A stretch of DNA of 64,000 nucleotides from contig JAQFVV010000013.1 in NCBI GenBank assembly GCA_028023455.1, forward strand, positions 9,640,411 to 9,704,410. The letters are read 5' to 3'. The stretch comes from Epiperipatus broadwayi (taxonomy: Eukaryota > Onychophora > Udeonychophora > Euonychophora > Peripatidae). A program made the position numbers and the translations under genes. This document shows, in pieces, positions 14,690-30,500 of this stretch. Position 1 is the stretch's first letter, and every line of letters begins with the position of its first letter. The notes under the pieces were generated by a model. The model saw only the letters and a list, made by a program, of their open reading frames with translations, did no database searches and was not told the origin of the DNA.

Positions 14690-15398
14690 ATATAAATAAA
14701 GAAATAAGTTATACAATTACTCCAAATTCTTACAGAACTTTATTTCATTCCTGAATCAGTTTACAGAAATGCATAATTATCATGCACATTTCAACTATTT
14801 GATTATAGTCATTATAATTTATCATTGAGAATGATTATAATCAAATAAATTAAGTGTTATCAAAATCAAGTATTTTTGAAGTTGTTCAAAAATAAAATTA
14901 AATTTTGCAAGAATTTGATGGAATTACAATAATTATTTTTTTAATTACTAGTTATGAAAATGAAATTATGAAGAGCAGCTTAATTTGAAGGAAAATTTCA
15001 TATTCAATCAAAAGATTTAATAGCTGCTGAGGAAAAGGGAATATATGTATCTAAAAAAATGAAACAGAAATGTCTTTAAAGTCTCTTAAGGTAATAAATA
15101 AAAGTTTATACTATCCATAAGTTTATACTATTCATAGAAAGAGAAATATGAGAACTTTTAATATTAAACTATCTACCAAATTTTAAAACAATAAAGTTTT
15201 TAAAACGTTATAAAATTTAAATGAATAAATAAAATGCTTAAAATTTTTAATATAAATATTATATATTTTAATTAGTATTAATAAAGTATTCCCCTTACTA
15301 TTTTAATATGATCACTCTTATTTTTACAGATATCAAAGCATTTCTGAATATTCTTTAGCATATAAAAAATTTATAAATTCTAAAAATTAACAAAATAC

Positions 15399-15503
15399 CT
15401 CCGAACTGTCTGCTTTAAATATTTCACTGATTTTTTTCAAAACTTGAATGATTTCTTCATGGAGGGATAATATTTTATGTTGAACTTTTTTGCGATGTTT
15501 TGC
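15399..15503 (-). CDS. DNAH2: Dynein heavy chain exon G (last in window)
   Basis: This is a 105-nt, 35-codon exon in phase 0 at both ends. The acceptor is TTTAATTTAAG before GCAAAACATCG and the donor is GTATTTTG after TCGGAG. The peptide begins AKHRKKVQHKILSLHEEIIQ and is alpha-helical and charged. It continues directly from the previous exon's LAEEQ, as in the dynein stem. It is short and divergent, so it rests on phase, splice sites and position more than on a signature motif. Confidence 0.75.
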
Positions 15504-18500
15504 CTTAAATTAAAAATACAATTAGAAATTAAACATAGAATCAGAACAAGTTTAGAAGAACATTATTACTTTAATAAATTGATGAATGGATTTGATAAAT
15601 ATTTAGAACCAATCAATTTTTTTTAAGATTTGTACAACCTCAATTTAAAGTTTGTTTTAAAACTTCCTACACCCGTTTCTTTCATTATATATGCATTTTA
15701 TGAGAAGCTCTTATTTGTCACATGAACTAAAAACTATAAAATCTGAACATTCATCCAAAGCTAAAAGTCAAAATTTTGAATTTATATAATATAATTATAA
15801 TTTGATTTTGTAAAATAAATGTTTTAGCAATTGTTTTATACACATAAGACATTATATCTATTAATTCTTTAATATTCAAGTGTCTGGTAAGATTTGACTT
15901 GTTTACAATTATTCGCCAGTTTTAAATAAAACATAGCTCAATGTATATTATTTGTCGATATATTTGACAATATATTACATATATATACCATGTAAATACT
16001 TACAACTGTGAATCACATTGAAATGAAGGGAAATTGCAAGAATTGGAAGAACTATCTATTATTAAATGGAACATTACAGGACTTTGGGAAGTTAGAAGAA
16101 ATGATAAAGTGGTAATTGATTTACAAAGTAGACATGAACTTTGCAAAGGTATAAATATTGGCAAAACAGAGTAGGATTCATTATAAATAAAAGGTTGAAA
16201 AACAACACTGTGGGGATTGAAAGTATATCAGACACAATAACTATATTAGTTACTCAAATTGATAAAAAAAACAAATGCACATAATCCATATTTATATTCC
16301 AATAAGTTCTCATTGTGATGAAGAAGTAGAGAATTTTTATACAGATATACAAAATATTTTTGGATTAGACCAAAATCATTTTAAGATTATCATGAACAAC
16401 TTTATTGATAAATGATTGAAGAATGAAGTTCTAGATAAATTTAGTTAAAGTGATAGAAATGAGAGAGGACAAAGATTTGTGAAATTTTCGGAAAAAGAAA
16501 ACTATATATTATAAATTTCTTTGAGAAAAATGATAAATGAAAATAAACATGCAAGTATCCAAATGAAGGTATAGAAGAATTGTATTGTATTTTAATTAAC
16601 ACACACCATGTATTTCAAAACTGTAATGATTTTAATAAATTCAATGCAAGAATTGATAATTAATCAGTGAAATGTAAGACAGATGTTACAGTAAAACTAG
16701 AAACAAAAATTATTAAGAAAAACAATACATCAACAGTTGATATTTCTAACTTCAAATACACTCCAATGAATTTAATGTGAAACTTGAAAATCATTTTAAA
16801 ATATTAACATATTTTGAAGATGATTAAAACTTGAATGAAATTAATAAGAAAATAACAGATATATTGTTAAGAATTGCAAGAAAGTTAGCTGATAGAAAAA
16901 TATAGCAATTTATCAGTAAATTTTCTACTGAAACAAAAAAATGTATAAAAAAAGGGAATATGAAAATTTTCAAGTACCCATTAAAAAAGGTGGATTATCT
17001 AGACTTATGTAAAATGATATGAAAAAAAGTCAATAATGATATAAAAAATATAATTGGGAACTGGGAAAAAAGTTATAGAAGATAATAATATATCAAAAGT
17101 GTAAATCAAAATCTTATAAATACAATTTATTCAAACCACTTCAAACACTTTTTAGCAAAACTCTTTATTTGTACATATATACATACACCTACATTTCAAC
17201 TGTCCTGCAGTCTTCTTCAGAGCTATGATATAATAAACAAAATAAAACAAAATACATAACTATTTTGTTCATTATATCATTATGTATTTTGTTTTATTTT
17301 GTTCATTATATCATAGCTCTGAAGAAGACTGCAGGACAATCAAAATGTAAGTGTATGTATATATGTACAAATAAACAGTTTTACTAAAAAGTGCTTGAAG
17401 TGGTTTGAATAAATTGTATTTATTGGACATTACAGCAAAATAAAAAAAAAGTGTGATTTTGGTAATATTTAAATCAAAATCTTGTTATGAGAAGGAAAGC
17501 TATTTATGTAATATGAAAAAGAGATTAAATTATTACTAGAAAGAAAGATGACTATCATGAAATATGTACAAGAGTTCTATAAAAAATGTATAATAATAAA
17601 GAACAAGAAAATAAAATAACTGAAAAAGTAAGACATTTAGTAAAATCTATGAAGAAGGAAAAAGCTCCAGAAAGTCATGGAATTATAATTGATATCTTTA
17701 AAAAGCAGGTTAAGAAATAGACAATTAATTAACTTTTACCACATGATTGGAAAAATACACTAGTAATATTGGTATTTAAGAAAGATTTATAAAATTAAAA
17801 ATTACAGATCCATCAGTTTTCTATCATTTTTATACAAAATCTTTATTAAATTAATTACAACTCATCTACAACAAGCAATGGCTTTTAATCAACCAAAAGA
17901 AAAAGATAAACTGGATTTAAAAGTGGGCACAAAGGATCCCACAAATATTGAGACAAATTATAAAGGATCATTGAATATGAACTGCCATTATAATATTTGA
18001 TTTATAGATTATGAAAATGCATTTGATTCTATAAGCATTTTACAGCTATTAAAACATTGGATCATCAAGATACAGAATGAGAATATTTTCATATTCTGAA
18101 AAATATTTAAGAAAATGAAACACCAATAATTAAACCCCATGGTGATACAAAAAGGTAAAACATTGAGAAGATTTAATTTTTTAAAATGTTTTTCAGTGGG
18201 TGTACAACACATACTCTCTATATATAAATGTGTGTGTATAAATGCTTTTTATTACAAATAAATTTTAATTAATTTTATTTTATATTGGAATTGTATTATA
18301 GGATATTTTTTATAAATTTTTTTAAAAATTAAATATATTTAATATTAAAATAATATGAATATATTAAAAATAAATGAACTTTATATACAATATATATATA
18401 AAATACACACATCCTTTCCACTCTAAAAACAATGGCATCCAAAACAGATAGTCTCTGAACTTTACAGGATGTCTGCATATAGACAAAGTTTTGAGAGTAG

Positions 18501-21500
18501 ATTTACTTTTGCCATTGAAGTAGTTACACTCTGTTTTCCATCCTGCAATAACTTCTCCTTTTTATTCTCTAATTTATTTTGATTCTGGTCACTATTTTGA
18601 TAGTCTGACAAAGTATCCTTTTTATTTACTTTTTTCATTAACAAATTATTTTCATAAATGTCCAGTGAATATTTATCAAAATGATCGTAACGTTAATTTA
18701 TATGTCTCCCATTTCCCTGTAATTTGTAAATTTAACTAGTCATAATTGTTTTGATAATGTTCTCAATATTATGCTGGATATTCATTTACTTTTGAGAATA
18801 TCTCCTATCCATACACTTTCTTCTACTTTGAATTTTTCACAATCATAACTATTATTTTTTCCAGAGTGGGCAGTACTACTTAATTAGTTGCATAGAATGG
18901 GAAACACATTAATAATTCATTGAAATTTTATTTATTACTGTACCCAGAATAAAATGTTGATTAAACATAGTGCCCAATAATGTTTCCAGTACATCCTTTC
19001 TCTACAATTCCATTATTCGCCAGGTAATCTTTTTATGCTTAACTTTTAATCCTGTAAATTTTTTTTAAAATTTCTGTGAAGTAAAACAGGTTTTATTATC
19101 TGTTACTATTATTTCCAGATACCCATGAGTAGCAAATATTTCCTTCAGCACTGTTATATTGCATTCACTTGTGTTTCACGACAATCTGTATTCTCTTCTT
19201 TTAAGAGTCCCATATAATCCTAAATGAATGAATCAAAAAGGTTGTGGACTTTTTCCAAGCTTCAAATTGTTTAGGTGACATTTTGTTGACAGCTAGAGTA
19301 TCTTTTAATCATCAACTCAATATCACTACTTAAATTTGATACTATGCCTAGGAATGGAAAAAGCTTTCAACTTCATGATTCTAAAATGATCTTGTTGAAA
19401 ATCCTATGTGTATTTTCAGCTTTTGGAGGATATAAATATATGATTTGTTATAAACACACATCCATTGAAAACTGAAATATTATTTTGTATCTTCCAAATC
19501 AGTTTTACCACTCCCATAGGAAAAGATTTAGACCAGCAATATTTAATCAACTTTATTAATCAAATGTATAATTGTCTTTTTATTAGTCAACTTAGCTATA
19601 ATTGAACTATAAAGTGCTATAGAGTTTAATATAATCTGTGTAGTTAATTTCACTGCCACATTACTTCTCCTTAACATCAGCTAAGTCAGCATGACCAATT
19701 GTTTTTCATGATTTATAAATTGTGTAATAGTTATAGACTTGACAAAATATTAATCCAATGTAGCATGCATTTGCTGATATTCAGGAATTTTTCCCATTGC
19801 CAAATATTCCCATTGATGGATGATGATCAGTGCAGATTTGAAAATTTCCCCCATAAATATATTGGTGGAATTTTTTAATAGCAAAAATCACTAGTATTAC
19901 CCTCTTATCAATTTGGCTATAATTTTTTTCAGCTGCTGACAATACTTGTGAAGTGTAGAATATTGGATGTTTGCCTCCATAACATGTTTGAAAAATAACA
20001 ACTCTAATACTGTATTATGACATATCAGTTGTTATTATAACATCTATATTGCTAAGATATTGTTTATCAAGTGTTAAAATAACCTTTTCTATTTGAAAAT
20101 CTAAATCCTGTACACAGGTCATTATGTTCAACATTGTTTCTTTTTCAAAATCTGGTACAATGGTGACAGCCAAAGTGACTTTCCTTTTAAAAAAACTTTT
20201 GTAACAAAAGTTTAAAAATCTCAGAATATCCTGCAACTCCTTTTTATTTCTTGATTTCTCAGCACTTTTTAATGCCATTACTATGTCTCAATTAGGATAT
20301 CTTGCAATTTGTATTTATAGTATGTTTGAAGAACTTTATTTCCTTAGTAGACCAAATACATTTATCAATATTTATTCTAGTTTTTACTTTTTCCAATGTT
20401 GGGCAGATTAAACTGCCTCTACTTGCTTTTCTAATTCCGACTCTGTCTTAGCAGTAACCAATATGTTATCCAAATAGGGAATCAATGCTATCCAGAGATT
20501 TGGAAAAAAAATGTCTATTTTTGCCTGAAAAATATTTGGAATTACTGGGATACCATAAAGCAATTTGTTGCACTTATATAGTCTCTTATGAGTAATCTAG
20601 GTCAACATTTCTGATGTTTTTTCAGTTACTGAAATCTTATAGAATGCTGCCTTAAGTTTTATTTTCATGAAATAAGAAGCTTTTTGCAACAATGCTAGCA
20701 CTTTTTGTACATTTGGAACAGGATGTGAGCCTTTATTAACATATTTGTTCAATGTGACTCAATAATCACTGCATGATATCAAGTTTCCAATTGGCTTCAT
20801 TATCATAACCACTGGTATGGGCTAAGACAAATCTTCCATTGCTACTAAGATTCCTTAAAAACCATCTCATCAAGAATTTTTCTATTTTTCTCTCAATACA
20901 AATGACACCTCGCAAAGTTACAAATCTCAGCCTCAGGGTGGCCTTTGAGTGTCCATCATCAGATTTTCAATTGGATGGACAGTTGAAGAGTTAGAGTGTG
21001 GAATGGACTGAAGCCTGTCCATTAAAGTGCAAAGAATGGCTATCTTAATATATATATATATCTGAACACTTATTTCATATATGTGTAGAGATGATAATCT
21101 GGACCAATTGATGATTGCTGGTTTAGCATGAAATACATATATTGGTGATTATTTACCTTTTCAGCATATATGTGTTCAAGTGTATCAGTGTTATGAGATA
21201 GAGTTGTGAGTGGTGGGTGGTGTGAAAGTCTGTGCTCACATACCCTATGTATTAAATATTGTTTATGTATTCTTAATCAACTGTGCATTCAAAAGTTGTG
21301 TTCTTAGCTCTCATAATCCAAACTTGAACAATCCTGGTTATTTCTTCCACATTATAGTTTCTATTTGAATTCTCTTCATTATTTTAACATAAATTCCTAA
21401 AGGAACAGATTCAATAATTTTCTACCTAAATTAATCTTCTTACAATAAGTTCAGAATAAGATACCTATACAATGAATCAAAGAAACAAAATTAAAATAGT

Positions 21501-24500
21501 TGAAAATCATAGGTAAATCAGAAATAATAATTGTAGGTATATGATCTTTTTCGTACATCATCAGAAGTGAAATTTGCATTATATTCTATCTTAATTCACT
21601 TTAATAATTCTGAAACTATTCAAGCATTACTCATGATTTGAACCTCATGTCATGATTATTGAAGTTGAACAAAATATCACTATTTCTAAGTTGGAGAATA
21701 AATATTACATTATTTTTTTAAAAAACATCAATTAAAATTTAAATTCTCCAATTTAAAAAAAGTTTGTAGAACACTTAAATTTAAACTAGAATGAGTTGCT
21801 GTTGCTATTGTTTCTACAGCTACTGTTAGACTGCTATTACTATTGTTACTGTTGCTACAGCTAAAGCTCTTGCTGTTACCACTACTATTACTAATGTTAC
21901 TGCTAGCAGCAATAATAATAACAATAATAATAATAGTGATAAATTGGTGATTAATTAATTATTCGAAGCAATTAAATTTCACTAAAAGTTGAAAACAGAA
22001 GTATTAATATATTCGAATTTTGGAAATCATTTACTTGTTCCTCTGCCAGCTGCATGTTTTCATACATTCTATTACGATCTATGACAGTCAATTCAGCTAT
22101 GCTTATTTCTTTACACAATTGGCACATGGACATATGAGCTAACTTATACTGGTCGACAGTCTTCTGGAGCTGTAAACACATTTAAATAAATGGTATTAAA
22201 ATAAATTTAAATTGATTTAAAATATACTTTATAAAATTATCTAAAAACAATTAAATTATTAAAAGTTAAAAATATGATGACAAACATAAATAATAGAATT
22301 AATTTAGAATAAGCTAATACAAATAACTTTTTTTACAAGAGGGATGCAGAAATTCAAAGTATTATTATATAAAATAAATATGATAACGAAATAGATATTT
22401 GCTAAGATTTTACTTTATTTAAAATTTCAAAATTTTAAAGTTATGTTACTGTTTACAAAGGGAATGTTAGGAATCAATCTTACAGTGGGAACTATAAATG
22501 ACTTCTTCTTGAGATGTCAGCACTGTTCATGCTTTCAGATATTTGTAACTGCTTCCATTACATTATCAGTAAACTTCTTTCTTTACCTCATCATTACACT
22601 CTTAACATCAAAGGCTTTATGAAAAAAATTAGAGTCATTATTTCTGTGTATATAATAATAGTAAGAAAATGTATTAAATACAAACAATTACATTGTCACA
22701 ATTTGCATAGGCAGATGATTGGTGGCATGAGAAGCCTTATATTAATTCAAATAACTGAAGGCAAGAGATAAAATAATGCTGTATTAAAAGCAGTATCTTG
22801 CCATTGTAGAATTTACAAGACAGTAGAAGGTAGCCAGGCATTGCTTATTAATTATTTGTATTCAAGTATCATATCTGAGGGTTATTCAACTAACATTATT
22901 TTTGGATTCTTTCAACTCAATTCAGTATTCAACTCCAATTTACAACAAATTTTATCATTTATTAAAATGAAAAAAAGAGATAGTTTGAATATACATTTAT
23001 GAAAAAACAAACAAATATAATGTTTGAATATAGATAAAATAATAAGATAAACAAAAATGTGGGTGAAAATAGAATGATATAAAGAAAGAAAATAATTTTT
23101 TAACAATGATATCTGGGAATAGTTATATATAAAAAAAATTAAATAAAGGTTTAAAGTTTAATATAAAATTTGATTTTTTTAATTATGCAAAAACAAAAAG
23201 ATATTAAGTTAAGATAAAAAAATTGTTTATAGAAAAAATAATAAAATACTTTATTTATGTAGGAATTAAAAATAATTTATATTGTGTAAATGAAATATAA
23301 AAAATTATATGATAATATTAGAGAGAGCTTATTGTTTTATTGTTATAAAAAACAGAAAATTTGGATATAAATAGGATAAGAATTTGTACTGTTAAAGTGG
23401 TTTGTATGGAGATGGAAAGGATAATATTGAACATTTATTTTTAAAATGTAGAATGTTGGTAGAGACTCAAAATAAATTGTATAAAGATTGAAGAGACATA
23501 AATATGAAAAAGAGAATGGGGATTTTTTTGAGTTTTGCAAATTTAGATATTTATAACAAGAACAGGGATGTGAAGGTAAAATATAGAATAAATAAGGCAG
23601 TTTTCATTAAAACTGGACAAGAAAAAGTGTGACACAGGTGAGATAATGATTTTGTGAGCATATTTTACGAGAAAAATATAACGTGATATATAAAAAATTT
23701 TAGATGAAGTGATATCTGAGCACATGGTTCATACATAGAAACATCTGACTTCAACTAAAGAAATGCTCAAAAATATATAAAATGGATAGATATCTAAAGA
23801 ATATATTACATTTTTTTAATTATAAGAGGTAAGAAAAAAAAGTACATAAATTACTCATTTCAGATGTGTAATATGCTTGAAAATATTAAATCACTTTGTC
23901 TGTGCATCTAGAAATTTCAAAATAGGTTCCAATTTTTTGTATATTTTGATTTGCTCTTTTGACTTATATATTTTTCAAAAAAATAAATTAGTTTACTATC
24001 TTCTATATATAATTCAAATATTGCCAAGAGAAGCTCTCTTAATCCTAGTCTAAAGGTGTCTATTTTAAGCTTGAGTAATCAATAATCACAGCATGGTATG
24101 GCAGAAAGTGCTTTGAGGGATATTATGATTATTAAGCTTACTATAGATGTTTCTAGAGTAGCCAAAGTACTAAGAACGAACAAATGAGAAAATCTTCTGA
24201 TATACTTATTGGTATTAATTCAAATATTGTACAGGATAGTATATATTAACCCAGGTATCACATGACAAATTACTATTTTTTACTTGATTATGATAATTTT
24301 TTATCTTCATTCTTAGACAATTATGTAAGTTTTATTTCCACAGATATACAATATATCGAAATTCCCATAGCTATTTTCTCAATAACTAGTTTCATTCATA
24401 TTAATAATTCAGTTAAAATGTTGACACAATGATCATCATGCTGTTCAACATATGACTTAAAATTTTCAACTCTCTTAGGTTTTGAACTCATCTTATCTTT

Positions 24501-27500
24501 CCAAAAATATATTATATTGTGATCACTAGTGACTTGTCATTGTTAGATATTTTGTAATCACTAATATAATTAAAATTAACATAAAAAACATTATCAGATG
24601 ACCTCTGTCTACATATCACTTTAAATAACAAATCTGTTTCTCCTACTCCAGTTCTGACACGTTATGCAAGTTTGATTATTCAGATGCCATATAGTGTTTA
24701 ATAAATTTTTATCAAGTGTTGTACTATCTGTATCTGCAAACCTACATTTCATCAGTGACTATTTTGAGACCTCTATCTAGTGATCCTAGATTTTTTAAAG
24801 ATCCAATGCATCTTTCCTCCAACAGCTATCATTTGCTTCTTTTTTTATTATAAAGTTATTAGCATTAAATTCAGAAACATATAAATATTTTGAATATAAG
24901 CCAACTTGCATAGTTATATAGATCTGATAACAATTCAGTATCTATAAATATCGATGTCCTCAGCTTTTAATAACTATAGATATCTAAAATGAGAACATCA
25001 AAATATACAGATATTGAAATGGTGTCAGATCTATATAACTATGTAAGAAATCTGACTTAAATTCAAAACATTAATGCGTTTTTTTTTTAATTTAAGAATG
25101 ATAACATAATAGCAAAAAAGGAGTAGATGATAATTGCTGGAAAAAAAATGCATTAGATTTTAACAATACGAGTAGAGTAAATTCAGATTCAAAACTGCTC
25201 ACTAATGAAAATCATTGTCTAGAAACTAATCTGTAGATATGGATTGAACAACACTGGATAAGGATTTATTAAGCATTATCATTTGACATCTATTGATTAC
25301 TTAAACTTTCACAAAGTGATAGAATTTGAATAAAAAAAATGGATTTGTTATTTATAATTAATCTAAGTAAAAGGAAAGATTAAAAAGTAAATAAATATTT
25401 TTAAATCTTCTAAAAAAAAATTTAAAAAACAAGTAATAAGATTTGATGTGTAGTCTACCTGACTGGCATGTTGTCGACAGATACTAACAAAATAATCTGA
25501 TATTCCAAGAGATAACCATGTCAGTTTAGTCATTCCAGGTTTAATTTTACTTTCAAGAGCTTTGATTCGATCACCAAATAAAAGCTGCTCTTCACCAGAT
25601 AAAACTACTATAATTCTATTAAAACAAAAATAAATTTTTGCTCCACAAATAATATTTTATAATACAATAATAATCTATATTATAATTAATATATTAAATA
25701 TCAAGTTATGATATAGTTTTTTTAAACAAACAATTTCATTAAATAACATTTTTTTTACACATTTGAAAAAAATGATTTGAAATTTAATTGGATATTTTGT
25801 AATTTATCATCAAAAACAGACAAATTCAATGATAAATAAATTACAACAGGTACATTTTGTAAATACATAACTAAGTCAGAAAAAAAAATCTACTACAATG
25901 GAGTCGGAAGTGATATCAGGTTATATGTAGCATTAACAATGTCTAAAGGGACAAGCAACCTGTCTCTGTTTTTAATTTTTGAAATTTTACTGCAAATCAG
26001 TGATTGTAATTTTTTAGATGTAGAGTTAGTTGAAGCAAAAATAGCACTTTAGAAACAAAAAGATAAACATAAGAAAAATAGTAATCCTAATTAAAAGGAA
26101 AAGACTGTTTCATGCTATCAGAGTAGAAGTAGAAGAACTATATAATTTGGTAACTGACTCAATGATATTTCTATAGGCAAGAAAAACATGGCATTGAAGC
26201 AGAAAATGATTTATTGTTTCTTCAGACTTATAACAAAGAGCAAAAAAGGGGGTCAATGTTAGCATATGCAATTGTCTTTGATAAAAAATGACTAACAGAG
26301 AGAGCTTCTAAATTAATGATGATAAGAAAACTGAGATATCACACAGAGGCAAAACTCTCTATGCAGTAGTGTCACTCTGTGCAAGCCAGAGTAATCAATG
26401 GATTCTGGAAGGTTTATGCATAAAATTCCTATCTAATGCCTACTCGTCCAATATCCCCAGATTAGTCTCTAGCTTGTGACGCTACTGTATGGAGAGTTTT
26501 GCCTCTGTGAAAAACAGCTTGTGTAAGCATAAATAATGATGATCATGTGATGTTTGATGGTAATATTGAGGTATTTTGGTTCCACATACAAGAATGTGAT
26601 TTTTTTTTATCTGTTTATTAGTAATAATAAGGAGAGATGGGAATAGCAGGTTGACTAGCACTACAAACATATTGTAAGTCTCTCAAAAGAGTATTTTCCT
26701 AGAAAATGTGTGATTATTAAGATCAATATATGCAGCAATGGATTTGATTAAGAATTGAAAAAAATTAACTTTACTGTGTGTATGCATATCAGTAGGGATA
26801 ACCAATATTAGGGTAAGCAAAGTTAATTTTTAAAATAGTATTAAATGATCTCTGAAAATAAAAGATAGGGATTGGGTGAAGGAAGAGACCATTGTCTTTG
26901 GCACGCATCTGTAAGATTCTAATGCTGATTTGCAATTGCTCCTTTATTTCAAATCAGGTTGGAGCAAAGCAAATTCTTCTTTAAAACATTAAAAAATTAA
27001 TAATGGGCATATAGTAAGTCATTTTTGGGAAATTCAGAATGTTGATAAGCGAGATTTTTGCATGAAGGAAAAAATATGCTTTAGACAAGGACTTAGTTAT
27101 ATTTTCCACAAATTTTTTTAAACCTTTCCACTGTGCTGATTTTACAATAAATATATATATTAAATAATAAATTAATTGTTTAAACTCAGTTAATTTAATA
27201 GTTTTATCATACCATTTGAACAATACTTTTCAGTTATATCATGTATAATGCTCTTCATGAATACATTTTTTTTTAATGAGCATTATATAAAAAATAACAG
27301 AAAACTATAATTCAAAGAGTTTAATAAAGGTATTGAATTAGCCGAGTTTAAACAATTAATTTGTTTATTACATATAACATTAAATATGCACACAAAAATA
27401 ATTAAAAACAAATATGAAAATATAAGTCCAGGTCATCAATGAATTAAGATAATTGTTACTGTTTGGATAATGTTTCGATCTACCATGGTCATGACCTCAT

Positions 27501-30500
27501 TGCAAGTAAATGTAGGAATTTTTTCATATAGCTAAGGTATTTTATTAATTAAACAAATATATATTAATAAAGAAAACAAGGTAAATGTCAGAACAATACA
27601 AATTGATTCAATATCAATTTAGGTGTGGACTACAACAAAAATTCTGTAATTAAATTAGAATTCAACCATGATGATAGACATATCGCAACAAGAATTCTGC
27701 AATTAAATTAGAATTCAATCATGATGATAGACATAATAGTAATCCACTTTATCTTTCTATTGAAATGCCACTGATATTAGTATAAAATAATTTATGGATA
27801 CTAGGTCCCAAGATTACTTTTCTGGCTATTGGCTTTTATCAATAAGATGTAGTAAATTGCACATATCAAGTCACTTGCAAGTTCTATTTCTATTTACTAT
27901 TCAATATAATGGATTGACAATTTTCAAAACTCTAAACATTTTGTATAAAAATTAATCAACTTGCCTTAACTGCTAAAAGATAAAATATTTGGTTGAGATT
28001 ACCACTTTAATTTTACCTTAAACGTCTCAGAATTATTTATTTAATCTAAAAATTATAAATAATTACTTTACCTTTATTAAAATATTTTGAATTTTATGAA
28101 TTATTATTATAAATATGTTTATTAATTGGGTGTGTCTATTAAATGCTTATAGATTTACGTTGACTGTTAACTTATTAAACTATATACTGTATTATAGTGT
28201 CTGAATCTTTTTTCTACTCAAGCTAACTCTGGATATACATATAGCAGGAAATACTGTTTAGGTATTAGTAGATATGGTGTTTCCTTAATTAATGTTCTCT
28301 TATTAACCTGAGTGAATAGTTAGTAGTCTGCTTAAATGAATTATCTGACTAATAATACTATGTAAAATCTATGCAAAACAAGCACATGCCAATATATATT
28401 TGCCAATCACTCATCAAAAATCTCACTATATAGTTAATGCACCCTTTTTTGTTTATATTCTGATTATTGGAAACAAAATTATCTGCATTTGGATAATCAC
28501 CAGCAGCTAAAAATAGTTATATATGTTAACCTTCATGATCGTTTTATCTAGTTATATATAAAATTATGCTCCAATAGGTGACTATTTATTTATACATATT
28601 AACATTTTAAATTGTTCATTTTATATATATATTGTACCCTTACTTCTCGATGTATAATATAATTTGAAATACGACTAGCTCAATTGAATTGTAATGCTTA
28701 ATTAAAATTTGCATATCTATCTTTAATATACTTTTATATTATCATATTCGAATTAAATTTATTATTAATTATCAAAATCAATATATTTCTATATTATGTA
28801 CTAATTAAATAAGTATTTATTAAAATCATGAGACTGTGAAGTAAAGTTACAAAGCAATAAGTAGATTTACATTGAGTCAATATCTTCCCAAGACATTGTC
28901 TCAATGGCATAAGAATACTATCACCTCCTTATTAACTTACTACTACCTCTATAGCATTCTTATGGCTTTTAAATAAAATAAACTATCTTTAATAATAATA
29001 AAATAAATAAATCTTAACTTTTAATTTTTAAAATATAATTAAATAATCTCAGGTTCTTCTAATTATCTTAAAGTAATGATAACTCATGTAAATAAGTATG
29101 ATATGGGATTTTATATCAAACCTAAATACACCTAACTTATTTTAATAATAATAATAATCAATACTAATTTTAGGGTATAACTTAATCTTATCTACTTCTG
29201 TTATATTATTAAGTATTAAATAAATAAACAATCATATGTATATCTTTTATTTTCATATAGTATCTTAATTTTGGAATAAATCAAAATCTTATAATTCAAT
29301 AATCTGTGGCAATAAATAATATTGTACTCTTATATTATGCATGATAATTACTCTATGACCATTGTAATATGATGTAATAATGTTAATCAATTCTCATAAA
29401 TGATAATCAGGAAAATATTGTATTTATTTCTAAAATAATATTAATAAATTCACATTGTGCAAATATTATGTTTCTTCAAATTATCTGTTGTCAAATGCTG
29501 TGGTGTAAAATAATGAACTCGACACACTTTTAAAACAAATTAAACAAGTTTATTTACATTAACTTCAACTAAAAATTTATTTACAATATTTACAGTTTAA
29601 AATTATGAAAACAAAGAAAATAAAATAAGAAAATAATAATACAATATGTTTACACTGTTATTAATTCATACTCCTAATAAGTAATTATACATTCTTTAAA
29701 ATGCTGTACTAATAACATTGAAGTATGTTTTCAAAACTTAGACTTTAAACAAATATCAGTGAACTTCAATTATTACACAGAAAATTTATGTAAATAATAT
29801 TTATATAGCATATGTAAACAATTAAACTTTATTAATTAAATTGCTACATCACTTAAGTATTACTGTTATTCATTTCATCATGTACTAGTATGTGTTTACT
29901 TTACTATCAGCATTACTTTAATAGCATAATATAGAAACTAATGTATCCTTGTAATGTAATAACAAAGAATTGATTATAATTTTATATTTCACTTATTGCA
30001 ATTCATGTTACATGTTTTATCAAATATGCATTACATATATGTACTGTTAAAATAATAATATTTTAATTATTCATCAATTTCAAATTCATAAAGTATTATA
30101 TTAGATAAATTTTATGATTCTTTTCTGTGTGAAATTATTACTTTACTTTATGTGTTATTCTACTCCTTCTTAATAAATTTTTATCTACAAAAACATCCTC
30201 TAAACTTATTTAAAATTCCGGGAAAAACAACCTTCAACTTTAAATAACTACTAATTATCCAAACTATTTATACTACGTCATCTATATTCAGTAAACCTTT
30301 AATTCAAACATAAACTTCTACATAAAACTTAACTTAATTTATCCAATAAAATAAAAATAAAATATAGACTTTGAGATCTCTTCCTAACTTGAAATAAAAA
30401 TAATTACTTGTATGAATAATAAATATAATTCTAATACTCCAATATAATAAAAATAAAAAATCAAAATTTATTTACGAAAGAATCATATAATTATTTCTAA

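Noticed and set aside
24000-24800. Minus-strand protein-like frames, perhaps a LINE endonuclease end
   Set aside because: A SDHN-like stretch and KMSSKPKRVENFKSYV hint at a LINE, but no second endonuclease motif could be placed, so it is not called.
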